A stretch of DNA of 64,000 bases from Rutpela maculata (taxonomy: Eukaryota; Arthropoda; Insecta; Coleoptera; Cerambycidae), in contig OW386287.2 in assembly GCA_936432065.2 (NCBI GenBank), positions 185,689,729 through 185,753,728 of the forward strand. Reading direction: 5' to 3'. A program made the translations under genes and the position numbers. Positions within the stretch are counted from its first letter, which is position 1; every line of letters begins with the position of its first letter. Positions 36,126 through 44,766 of the stretch are shown one piece after another. A model generated the notes under the pieces. The model was not told where the DNA came from. It saw nothing but the letters and a program-made list of their open reading frames with translations, and did not search any database.

Positions 36126-36662
36126 ACTAAAAATGTCTGTGAATGATACAATACATTTTCGTTTGGGTTAATTTTTACAGAAAAAATCATTTCACATGAG
36201 AACCAATCGTTTGATTTTCGCGAAATAGTTGACAACTTGAACAATAATTTTTTCACTGTTGGGCCCTCGGAATTTGTCTGGCGTTTGTTATATCGCGATA
36301 ATTATAATCTATTTACCTATATATACAACTCCCAGATAAGAACCAAATCGTTTGATTTTGACCATTTTTTCTTACAACTTCGCATTGAAATTTCGGGCCT
36401 TCCGGCCCACGGAATTTGTCTGGCGATAAGCTTCCGTCGGATGTTTTTCTTTAAAACGTAAGTCTAACTTGACGCCAGATAGGAACAAAACGTTTGAAAT
36501 TCCTTATTTTCATGAAATTTTCTTTTCTGTTTTCCGCTGAGGGGCCCTGGATAACCGTTTGATAAACACGAAAATGGTTAGTACAAATCAGGCACAAAAG
36601 GCTCCCAAAAGGCCAGATAGGAACCAAACGTTTAAAAAAATCTGTCACTATCCCACGGTCTA

Positions 36663-37204
36663 TATGGCCGTATGGCAGTCAACGTGTTAAAGAAATGTGA
36701 AATACAAAACAGAACAGGTAAATTTTGTCTCACTCATTCTTAGCTAGTTCACCTCATTTATATGTATATCGAGATGTATATTGACTGATAAATCCTGTAA
36801 CGGGACCTTTTACTATAATTTTGCAACCTCTGAATTCTATTTTTAGTCTTATATGGGCCGTGCACCTTGTTACAATAATTAAAAAGTGATAGCACCATTG
36901 TGTCTACCAGAAGAAGTTTTACATTTGTGGCAAAATGTTTTTGAAAAGATATATATTTTTTTATTTAATTAACGTCGATTGTCACGTTCTTACCACATGA
37001 AGTTCGAATTTTAGGTGATTATAACTTTTTTTGCAGTTTTTACATCTCTTCTCAAATTTTTAAGACCAAACATGAAAATTTACGATTCTAAAGAATTTAC
37101 ATTCAGCCTAATTTTAGAAATGTACCTAGCTGATTTGTGCATTTGTTCTTAATGTAAATTAGAAAGTCACCTCCGTACATATGCAATTTGCAACGTTAGC
37201 ATTC
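36663..37204. other. no gene seen
   Basis: AT-rich sequence between the foldback and a LINE fragment; nothing identified. Confidence 0.4.
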
Positions 37205-37410
37205 TCTTGTACATATAAAAGTGGTCCTAAAATTGATCCTTGTGGTACTCCGGATGTTATGGTAAATGTTTTGAAGAGCAAGTGAACTTAAGTAATAATT
37301 TTTGTTTTGGAGACCAATTATAGGAATTTCCTTTACAAAGTGAAAGTCCACAGCATCGAAACCTTTTGACATATCAATAAGGAGTACTAGTACAGTAGCC
37401 CTACTTTGTC
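37205..37410 (-). pseudogene. decayed LINE reverse-transcriptase fragment
   Basis: Minus-strand translation gives VLLIDMSKGFDAVDFHF (about 37405-37345), matching the RT block 'DmSKAFDtvdh'. About 100 bp further it gives TSGVPQGSILGPLLYV (about 37265-37205), matching 'SGVPQGSvLGPLLF'. Spacing is as expected, but intervening frames are broken and the ADD block is not found. A short remnant of a Jockey/RTE-like element. Confidence 0.6.
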
Positions 37411-37849
37411 AAGAAAATAAATCTTAATTTTTTTCAAATCTTCTACGAGTAGTACAACTAGCTTTTGTGGCTGCTATTATGTTAATTGTGTATAATAAAT
37501 TTAGGATTAATAAAATATCAGTCGGACCTGTTTCTATCCAATTGAAATTGGTCATTTTCCATTTCTGCTATCTACAGTATAGGCTGAAGGGAAAATTCTT
37601 CTGTATAATTTTAATATGAAATATATTTACGTGAGTTATAAATAAAACTCTTTTTTGGAAATCTCTTTGTTGATTCTTTTTATATGGGAAATTCTTCACT
37701 ACATTGTGTTTCTCTAGATTAAAAATCGGCAATTGTCATGCCTATATTATTTTCACTGACTCAAAAATTAGAACTTGTTTAATAAACTCTGCCAGGTATT
37801 TGGATACGTAAACGTCAGAAAAATATTTTAATAATACAAAAATTATAAT
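37411..37849. other. no gene seen
   Basis: Possible upstream continuation of the LINE scrap, but no RT block recognised. AT-rich. Confidence 0.35.
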
Positions 37850-39050
37850 AGAAAACCACTACCTAAGGAATCACTACTTCCACATCCAGATTTCCTATCC
37901 AGGTCTTTTACAACGAAAAAAATATTGAAACTATATTTGCACTCTATTATGTGGAAATAATTGTTCAGATAATTTTAATAATACCTATAATATTTGAAAT
38001 TGTCTACCCCAAAGACCCATAAAATGATATGCTTCATCAGTAATGGGGGTAGTAGCGAAGTTGGCTGATGCCCAAAAAAAAATTTGAGACCTTCGGTTCT
38101 TGTACAGACATTAAATTATATTTAATTTTTTTTTACCCTTCTTAATAGTAGAGTGGGGATGGCTGGTGCCAAAAAAATTTAGAAAACTTGGCCTTTTGTA
38201 CATATACTAAATCCCAATCCTCCCCTCCAACCATTCAATGGAAAAAGATAAAAATATAATCTAGTTCTAGGTGTACCAAATTTCAGGTCAATATCATAAA
38301 CCATTCCAAAGTAACCGTGTGCACAAAAAAGGTTACAGTCGGATAGACCGACCGGCAGACACAATTACTTCCACATATAGTGGAAGTATAGTAACGGCAA
38401 AAAAAATTTTAAAATTTTTATTGTTTAAATAGGCTTAGAATGTCATGAAACGTCGAGATTTTAAGTTTGAGAGAAAAAAAATGTCTGTCTGTCGGTCTGT
38501 CTGTAACTTTTTTTGTGCGCACGTTTACTCTGGAACCTTTTAAGATATTGACTAGAAATTTGGTACACGTATGTACTTTAACGAGATCTGGAACTAGATT
38601 ATACTTTCATCTTGTTCCGCTGAAGGGTTGGGGGGTAAATTTGGGGTAAATAGGCAAATCAAGCAGGTAAGAGTCCATAAAATTGGTATTTAGTATATAC
38701 AAGAGAAGTTAAGGTCTCAAAAAAAAATTTTGACATTAGCCACCTCCATTACCATCCCCACCTCATTATTAAAGGGGATGAAAAAAAATTGTGGTTTAGT
38801 GTGTGTACAAGAACCAGAAACCTCAAAATATTTTTTTACTTCATCCACCCCCACTACCACCCCCTCTCACCACCCCCACCCCACTACCGATGTGGGGTAT
38901 CGTTTTATGGGTTTTTGGTAGAGGATTTGAAGTATTATATTATTAAAGTTCCATAAACAATTATTCCCATATACAAAATTTTTTCGTTGTGAGTGACTTG
39001 GATAGAAAATCCGGATGTGGAAGTAGTGATTCCTTGGGCAGCGGTTTTCT
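37850..39050. mobile_element. 1.2-kb inverted-repeat element
   Basis: Ends AGAAAACC(A/G)CT(A/G)CC then AAGGAATCACTACTTCCACA in inverted orientation. Arms run to about 38400 and 38460, sharing 'ggataga/ggaaatc', 'gtggaaataattgtt', 'ctaccccaaa.accca' and 'aaaatgatat'. Simple 'gtctgtctgtcggtctgtctg' repeats flank the centre. The half-element at 62119-62580 is in direct orientation. Purely non-coding. Confidence 0.65.
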
Positions 39051-39260
39051 TTTTGCTCAAACTTAAAATCAAAACATTCTAAGTCTATTTGAACAAATAA
39101 AAAATTCAATATTTTTTTTACCGTTACCATACTTCTCACTCCACTTCGTGGATGTGGAAGTAACGAACTGAAGCTTATATTATCATTCTTCTTTGGACTG
39201 ATAATTGTAGCTCGGTTTGTAGGTACTTTACCTATAACAGGTAATTTTTCATACTAAATA

Positions 39261-41252
39261 TAGTACAGTCACTGAAGGTTTCCACCTCCGATTTCGTCGA
39301 ACCTCCATCGATTTTCATGAAAATTTGTGAGTAGTTAGAGGATACCTCAAGAAACAAAAGTGACATAGTGCCAACTTGCGCTTTTACCCTGGGGGTGGAT
39401 GCCACCTCTTCTCGGGGGTGGAAATTATTTTATGAAAAATGACCCCAGGAATCGATAGAGGGACCAATTCTAAGCAAAATTTGTTATATAAAGTTATTAA
39501 AATAAATCAATACTTTTTGAGTTATTAAAGATCAAAGATTTTGATTTTTCGTGAAAAAAATGCATGTTTTAAAGCGGTTTTTCATAAATAACTCAAAAAC
39601 TATAAGTTTTTACAAAAAAGTTATCATTACCAAAATTGAATCTAATAAAAAAACGAATAAATTCCGTCCTTAAAAGAATTTTTAATATTAATTCAAAGTG
39701 AGCTATAGGTAATTGAATGTATATTTTTTTTTGGCGAGTACTCAAATCTAAGTACTCAAGATTAAATAACGGGAAAACGATGCATTTTATAAAATATACT
39801 TACTGGACACTTTTCAAAGTACTCAAAAATACCTATCAAATGAGTTGATAGCATCAAAATTAAGCAAGTTATGATGAAAATAAGAGGACCCTTTCGAATT
39901 TTTTAGGAAAAAGTGAAAAATAAAACCTACGCCATTTCCACAAAAATTAAAATTTATAGTAATCCCTATAAGACTTTCTTTATTTTAGCATAAGTAATAA
40001 CTTTAAAAATTTTGACCGGTTTAGAATGCATATTTTTGAAAAAAAATATGATTTAAAAAAATCAGAATTTTTAAAATTTTCGTAAATTTCATTTTCATTT
40101 GATAATAACTCCAAAAATACTCAATATATGTAAAAAATAATAGAGAACGAAATTTGAGGTTTTTTTTTAATAAAGATTTTAGTTTTTTTTTTTATTCTTG
40201 TAGGATAAAAAATAACCGTGATAGAAACGTTTAAAGCCTAAATTTTACTGCGAGAATCATGTAACCGGGGCCCTTTAACCTTTTATCTTTTAAAAAATAA
40301 GGGTTTTAAAAGATTAAATATAATACGATCTTATAGCCCTTGAAATTACCTTTCAAATGGTTTTTGGATGAACCTGATATCATAAAAATTAACGGAGTTA
40401 TTGTAAAAAAAAACCAATAACATTTTTTTGGAAAAATTTTTTGAGCAGAGATTTTGTATGCATATATAGGAAAAAACATAGATAGTAAGAAGTAGACGTG
40501 TCGATAGGTACATGCTCACAAAATATACATGTGTGAGTGTGTGTATGTTTCTTTTGAAGATAGAAAAAGTGAAAGGAATTCTGAACATCTGCTCGAAAAC
40601 ATAGTGGGGCTTTCTAGTATGCTGTGTGTCTATTGAATATTTCAGTATATTTCCAAAAGCGGAGTAAAATACACGTGGTACTCTTTATTAGTGGTTAGCA
40701 CTTAATAAATAATTACTTTAATACTCAGTAAATGAGATTTCAATTCAGTAATGTATTATTCAAATGATTAAAGTTTCTTGAAACCAATTTTTTCAATGAT
40801 TCTGCATTAAGGGGGTGGTTTTTAAGGGTTGAAATTTCACAGTCAACCAAAAATTATATCATAAACATTAAACAAACCGTTTGTGTAATGTTAATATGCG
40901 ATTTCATATTTCAGAAATACAAAAAATGATTTTTTCATGATTTTCGATTTAAGTGGTGGTTGCTAAAATTAAATTAAATTAAAATCATAAATCATGCATA
41001 TAAGTGTTGAAAAATATTTATTTTATCTAATTAAACGAGATTACTTACGCCAGAATGCTTAAATCTGCATTTTTTCCCATTTTTAACAAAAGAGGTGGAT
41101 TTCACCCCTAAAATGCAAAAAGCGCAAGTCGAGCATATGTCACTTTTGAAGTTGAGGGTAAAATATACTCAATCCCAAATTTTCATGCAAATCGATGGAG
41201 GTTCACCGAAATCGGAGGTAATAGTTGATTTTTACCTTCATTCACTGTGCTA
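39261..41252. mobile_element. 2-kb TIR element, TSD ATA
   Basis: Left terminus TAGTACAGTCACTGAAGG; right terminus reverse-complemented TAGCACAGTGAATGAAGG. ATA flanks both sides (39258-39260 and 41253-41255). The outer ~170 bp match in inverted orientation ('tcgattttcatgaaaattt', 'aaaagtgaca', 'aagcgcaa' and 'gaggtggat'-type blocks). The inside is AT-rich with no coding remnant. The terminus is a variant of the TAGTCCAGTCAAYGAAG pattern. Confidence 0.8.
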
Positions 41253-41306
41253 ATATTGGAAGCATGTTTTTTATCTGTATTTTAGTTGCACTGCACATTT
41301 TTTCAG

Positions 41307-41509
41307 TTATTACCCATGTCCTCTAAGCCAGACTGAGTTACTATACAGTATTGTAAAAGATGTTGATAGAGTACGTAAAGGAAACAAAAGTATAGGAAGC
41401 GTTTGGCGCAGAGATACAATTTTCGATCTATTTCCGCTTCCTCTAATATTGCCTAATAATCCACCCAGTACAGAGTATGGTTTATTTTGTCAACGGCGCG
41501 GCGTCTAGT
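41307..41509 (+). other. exon-like open frame after a splice acceptor
   Basis: A good 3' splice-site context (pyrimidine-rich CATTTTTTCAG ending at 41306) is followed by an open frame. It contains CPLSQTELLYSIVKDVDRV, GSVWRRDTIFDLFPLPL and ILPNNPPSTEYGLFCQRRG, and stops in TAG at about 41507. The composition looks protein-like, unlike nearby AT-driven frames. I do not recognise the family. The stop coincides with a TAGTCCAGTTAACATGC word resembling the end of the TAGTCC transposons, so the exon may have been cut off by such an insertion. Confidence 0.35.
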
Positions 41510-42384
41510 AGTCCAGTTAACATGCATAAGTCTTGCCTTTATGGAAAGTGAACAAGTTCCTTGCTAAAGAGCTTTAAATGACAAACATTTAGTTTGGTTG
41601 TAGTGTCATCTTTAAAGTCTGGGCAACGTTTTAAAAAAATATATGGTGCAAGACAAGAATGTACTTCCTCAAAGGTACCGTTTTACAAATTACATCTTAA
41701 TATGAGGAGCCTAGAAGACGAGGGGTATAAGTATCAGAACTTTACATTGGAGATAATAGAGTTTAAACTTGAAGATTAACAGTAATTGAAAGGAAACGAG
41801 TATTACATTTTCCACGGTTAAACATTGATTCATACAGTCTAATGTCATTTTCTAAATGAATATTTTTGTAAAACAACCAGACATCTAAATTTTATGGGAA
41901 TTTTTTTGCTGCCCTTGGTTGTAGTGTGCCCTTGGTTGTATTCCTTGTGCTCCAATCAAAAGTCAGATATGGTAAAGTGTCTAGTAATTTGTCAACAGAT
42001 GTCAGCACTGGGTTTGAAATCATTTGTATCCTTAAGCCACCAAACAGAATGCATGTTTTGTTAACCTTAAGTTTTATTTCAATTTGTCACTTATATCTCT
42101 TGTCTTCTAGGCTCCTCATATGTATATTAGTAGTATCCATACAATCTTCCAAGAAACAATTTTGTTTTTTATTAAGAAGTTTCTATGAAGTTATATGTTT
42201 GAAATATGTTTAAAACTAATTGATTGCCATATTTATTTATTTGTTTCTACAGAACTTGCCACGTCTAGCTTTGTTTATATTTATGAGTATAAAAATTTGC
42301 ATATTTTCGCTTTAAACCTCGCCACCACGTTATTTGTCGATCGATATTTTTAAATTAACCATTTATGCTGTGATTCCTGAAAAC
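41510..42384. repeat. inverted repeat, no gene
   Basis: 'atgaggagcctagaagac' near 41701 is mirrored by 'gtcttctaggctcctcata' near 42103, with weaker pairing outward, so this is another small foldback. Open frames at 41594-41779 and 41926-42213 partly mirror each other and carry no recognisable domain. Confidence 0.45.
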
Positions 42385-42770
42385 TTAATGTTCTATTAAA
42401 TCGTTCTCAAGTGTAAGGTGAGCAAAAATAGGAAACAATATTATTTTAGTCGATTTTTTGGCGGAGTCGCAAGGAAAAAAATTATTATCGTAATAATAAA
42501 ATTCAAATTTCATTGGAATTGCATTAAAATTGGTAGTTAGGTATTTTAGGAGTAATTAATAACGAATATGATGTCAAAACTTGTAAATACAATATGCCTT
42601 CGATAATTGCAATATTTTTAAGATTTACATAACATTTGATATATAGCGGTTTCAGGATTCTCTGATAATGAGCCTGACTTCAAAGCTTAAAAAATCAACA
42701 CGGCGCATATTTTACTGTGTAAAAGCTAAATAAAAAGGATGAAAAATTCTTGAAAAAAAAAATAGTATAC
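42385..42770 (+). repeat. dispersed repeat R1, copy 3
   Basis: Same orientation and block order as copies at 5441-5960 and 18830-19290: 'aaggtgagcaaaaatagg', 'ggcggagtcgc', 'tattttaggagtaatt', 'agatttacataacatttg' and 'ggatgaaaaattcttg'. Confidence 0.65.
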
Positions 42771-43333
42771 TTATTGTTTTATTAGAAGTAAAAGTGATAC
42801 TTTCGTGACGAGTCTCACTTTGTTCGTCCGGCAATAACAGACGAGTCACAATAAGCAGTTTTTATTCCGAATAAAACATGCTATTTTTCTTCAAACGTCG
42901 ATTAGCTATATAAAAGAAGATAAAAAATCTCGAAATTCACCACCAAAAACGCATTGTGTTAATATGGCATGGCCTACGTATTAAATAAAAATAAAATACG
43001 AGTTGCTATGGATATTACTTTTTGTGAAAGCGTTTCGAAATTGACACATTTTGATATTCATTAGAATTTCGAAATGCCAATATTTTAGGCACTAGTGCGT
43101 AAACCTGACACTTTTAGGCACTAGCGCCTAAAAGTAAAAATGAAACAATAAAAACAATGAACATATTTATTTATTATAAATTTTAAAAGTACAATTATGT
43201 AAATTGTTAACGTGAATACTAGAAGAATCCAGCTTCTCTTCTGTAAGAGCAATGCAAGTACTTGTAGTCGGAATGAATAAATTACGACGCGTCGCCGTAT
43301 TTCCTACAAAGTTTTGCGAAAAAATCGCCAAAA
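42771..43333. other. no gene; small inverted repeats
   Basis: Contains 'taggcactagtgcgtaaacc' and 'taggcactagcgcctaaaa', a short inverted motif at 43086-43135, and 'gacgagtc' words at 42818-42850 like those near 60640. It directly precedes the fragment at 43334 and may hold its promoter, but no TATA box is convincing. Confidence 0.35.
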
Positions 43334-43483
43334 ATGAGTGATAATGACGAGTCTTTGGATATTGAACAAGCTGCTGAAGCTGCTCTATCCACGTTAGTGC
43401 CCAAAAAATCGAAAAATTTATACGAAAAGACCTACAAGTGGGCAGGAAATTTGTTTCTAAGGCATTGTTTATGCATTGCTTAA
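43334..43483 (+). pseudogene. N-terminal fragment of a Crypton/tyrosine-recombinase-like protein
   Basis: A 49-codon frame from ATG to TAA starts acidic (MSDNDESLDIEQAAEAAL) and continues LVPKKSKNLYEKTYKWAG. A short acidic start followed by 'LLP-KSK--YE--Y--F--W' is how the N-terminal core-binding region begins in many insect multicopy tyrosine-recombinase-like proteins. After YKW the frame departs and ends, so the catalytic part is absent. The frame is followed within 4 bp by the hairpin at 43487-43538. The identification rests on one short motif. Confidence 0.4.
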
Positions 43484-43486
43484 TGT

Positions 43487-43538
43487 CAAGGTTATGTCAA
43501 GTTCAAACGTCGCAACGTTTGAACTTGACAGAACCTTG
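43487..43538. repeat. strong 24-bp hairpin
   Basis: Arms 43487-43510 and 43515-43538 pair at 23 of 24 positions around the 4-base loop CGCA (43511-43514). It lies directly after the recombinase-like fragment and just outside the repeat arm that flanks the errantivirus. Possible roles are a terminator-like hairpin or a subterminal hairpin of the lost element. Confidence 0.8.
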
Positions 43539-43549
43539 ATTTTTTTCTT

Positions 43550-43655
43550 GCTATTTTTATTTTTGCATCTAGAGCACAGTGAATACACTCAAATCGATCA
43601 AACGGGCCAAAACATTAAGAGAAACATGTAAACTTGAGATTTTTCGAATTGGTTG
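43550..43655 (+). repeat. left inverted arm flanking the errantivirus
   Basis: The reverse complement of 52446-52510 aligns here: 'ctatttttatttttgcat' plus 'ctaga', then 'aagagaaacatgtaaac' and 'gagatttttc.aattggttg'. The left arm has about 40 extra bases in the middle, including a 25-bp word (43604-43628) that recurs directly at 53259-53283. Confidence 0.75.
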
Positions 43656-43864
43656 AATAGCTACGCCAAACCAAAATTTCCGAAATCGCTAATTTGTAAT
43701 TATGTCAACTTTTTCAAATGACATCTTTTAGACACCCAGTAGTTATGATTTTCATGACAAATCCATTGATACCTTCAAATCGAAATCGGTTTGATATTAA
43801 TACAAATACACAAATTGGTGGATAATAATTAAAATATCGAGAAAATACGCTTATCAAGTAAGTA

Positions 43865-44226
43865 TGTTATATAAAATTATATGCTTATTATAAAGACTTA
43901 GTAATAACAAACCTTCACAGGTATATCATATTACATGATAACGACTTCTCTTATTAATCGCTTATCTTAGAGATATTATATTTCACCTTTGTTTCTCACA
44001 TTTTATGCTGACTGTCGAATTGCATTTCCTTTGTTCTATATTTTGCTTACTCAGGTTCTGTATGTTATAAATACTACTAGACATGCTTTGTAAAGCCAGT
44101 TATTAAACTCACTTAGAATGAAACACTTCTAATTATTATTCTAATTCCTTCTCCAAGAGCCAACGTTGGCTCCATTAAATAAATAAATCCTTTTTAAAAA
44201 GTCACTCATGTGAACCGTGATCTAAC
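43865..44226 (+). repeat. 5' LTR
   Basis: 362 bp, begins TGTTATATAAAATTA and ends GATCTAAC, matching 52052-52413 without a difference that I can see. Contains a TATA-like TATAAATA at 44066-44073, the perfect 16-bp palindrome GAGCCAACGTTGGCTC at 44157-44172, and overlapping AATAAA signals from 44178. The base before the 5' copy differs from that before the 3' copy (AGTA versus AAGT), so the exact first bases (AGT... or TGTT...) are open. Confidence 0.95.
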
Positions 44227-44228
44227 AT

Positions 44229-44246
44229 TGGCGCAGTCGGTAGGAT
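44229..44246 (+). promoter_or_regulatory. primer-binding site, tRNA-Ser type
   Basis: TGGCGCAGTCGGTAGGAT begins 2 bases after the LTR. The complement of its first part corresponds to a tRNA 3' end in which CCA follows a CGACTGCG acceptor strand, as in insect tRNA-Ser. The 17.6/297 group of errantiviruses is known to use tRNA-Ser. Confidence 0.8.
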
Positions 44247-44414
44247 CCGTAAACATCATCAGAACAAGAAGCCTAACTGGTAGTGAAGCGCAAAAGAACA
44301 AGGACAACATCTGCAGAAGGTGCCTAACTAGTGCGTGTACATCTGCGAGAACAAGGAGACCTTCCTCACTGGTGGTGGCGGATCCCAATCCCTTGACGGA
44401 CGAAGAACCTACCC

Positions 44415-44431
44415 ATGGAAACTAAACTAAC
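44415..44431 (+). promoter_or_regulatory. leader ATG mini-exon and splice donor for env
   Basis: ATG at 44415 is followed 17 nt later by the consensus donor GTAAGT (intron from 44432). In the unspliced RNA the ATG reads only seven triplets before TAA (44433-44435), so it is a short upstream frame. Spliced to the acceptor at 49961/49962, the phase (17 nt plus one) enters the env frame exactly, upstream of its hydrophobic signal segment. Env of related elements is known to come from a spliced RNA. Confidence 0.75.
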
Positions 44432-44502
44432 GTAAGTCATTTTAAGAATCATCTCGTACCATTTTTACTATTTTATTATTCTTCGCAACTTATTCTATTA
44501 AA

Positions 44503-44526
44503 AGTGTATTATACTGCTAATACACT
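44503..44526 (+). other. leader hairpin 1, loop TACTGC
   Basis: 9-bp perfect stem (44503-44511 with 44518-44526) closing the hexaloop TACTGC (44512-44517). First of five hairpins with this loop; see the 44628-44655, 44704-44723, 45961-45982 and 45997-46018 entries. Confidence 0.8.
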
Positions 44527-44627
44527 CGGCGCACAAAGCCAGTTCTCTTGTCAAAGTGAATCCATTCCTTTACAAACGCAACGAAACAAGTTAATTTTAA
44601 GTTTATTTATTTTCGTATTTACGAAAC

Positions 44628-44655
44628 ATTGTGTATTATACAGCTAATATACAAT
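44628..44655 (+). other. leader hairpin 2, loop TACAGC
   Basis: 11-bp stem including one G-T pair (44628-44638 with 44645-44655) around loop TACAGC (44639-44644). The stem sequence differs from hairpin 1 in its outer part but remains paired. The region is part of a loosely repeated leader segment ('acgcaacg.aacaag.taatttta'). Confidence 0.75.
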
Positions 44656-44703
44656 CCATTTACGCACGCAACGTAACAAGCTAATTTTAATTTAATTTGA
44701 GAT

Positions 44704-44723
44704 CGTATCATACTGCTGATACG
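44704..44723 (+). other. leader hairpin 3, loop TACTGC
   Basis: 7-bp perfect stem CGTATCA/TGATACG around TACTGC (44711-44716), 44 bases before the gag ATG. Compared with hairpins 1 and 2, an A-T/T-A style pair is replaced by C-G next to the loop-closing A-T, with pairing kept. Confidence 0.8.
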
Positions 44724-44766
44724 CAACCAATTTTTGTCCAAATAATATTTAAATACAAAAAGCAAA

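Larger units (their letters stand above)
33256..36662. mobile_element. 3.4-kb foldback element, TSD TAT
   Basis: Termini TAGACCGTGGGATAGTGACA and its reverse complement; TAT flanks both sides (33253-33255 and 36663-36665). The outer ~465 bp of each arm (33256-33720 and about 36198-36662) look almost identical, so mirrored open frames appear at 33225-33729 and 36237-36648; these are not genes. Further in, each arm has satellite-like units built on CCAGAC(A) and AAACGATTT words. The unique centre (about 34090-35600) holds a TATA-type promoter-like segment and a short acidic frame. Terminal TAG/CTA and the 3-bp duplication relate it to the TAGTCC elements, though its subterminal sequence differs. 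Confidence 0.85.

Noticed and set aside
33225..36648. Open frames of 65-124 codons with similar proteins on both strands
   Set aside because: They are mirror translations of the foldback arms and of the 140-bp tandem units; no domain, and identity follows the DNA repeat.
41594..42213. LINE endonuclease fragment
   Set aside because: Only a faint 'LNMRSL' resemblance; the segment is half of an inverted repeat and no further domain blocks follow.
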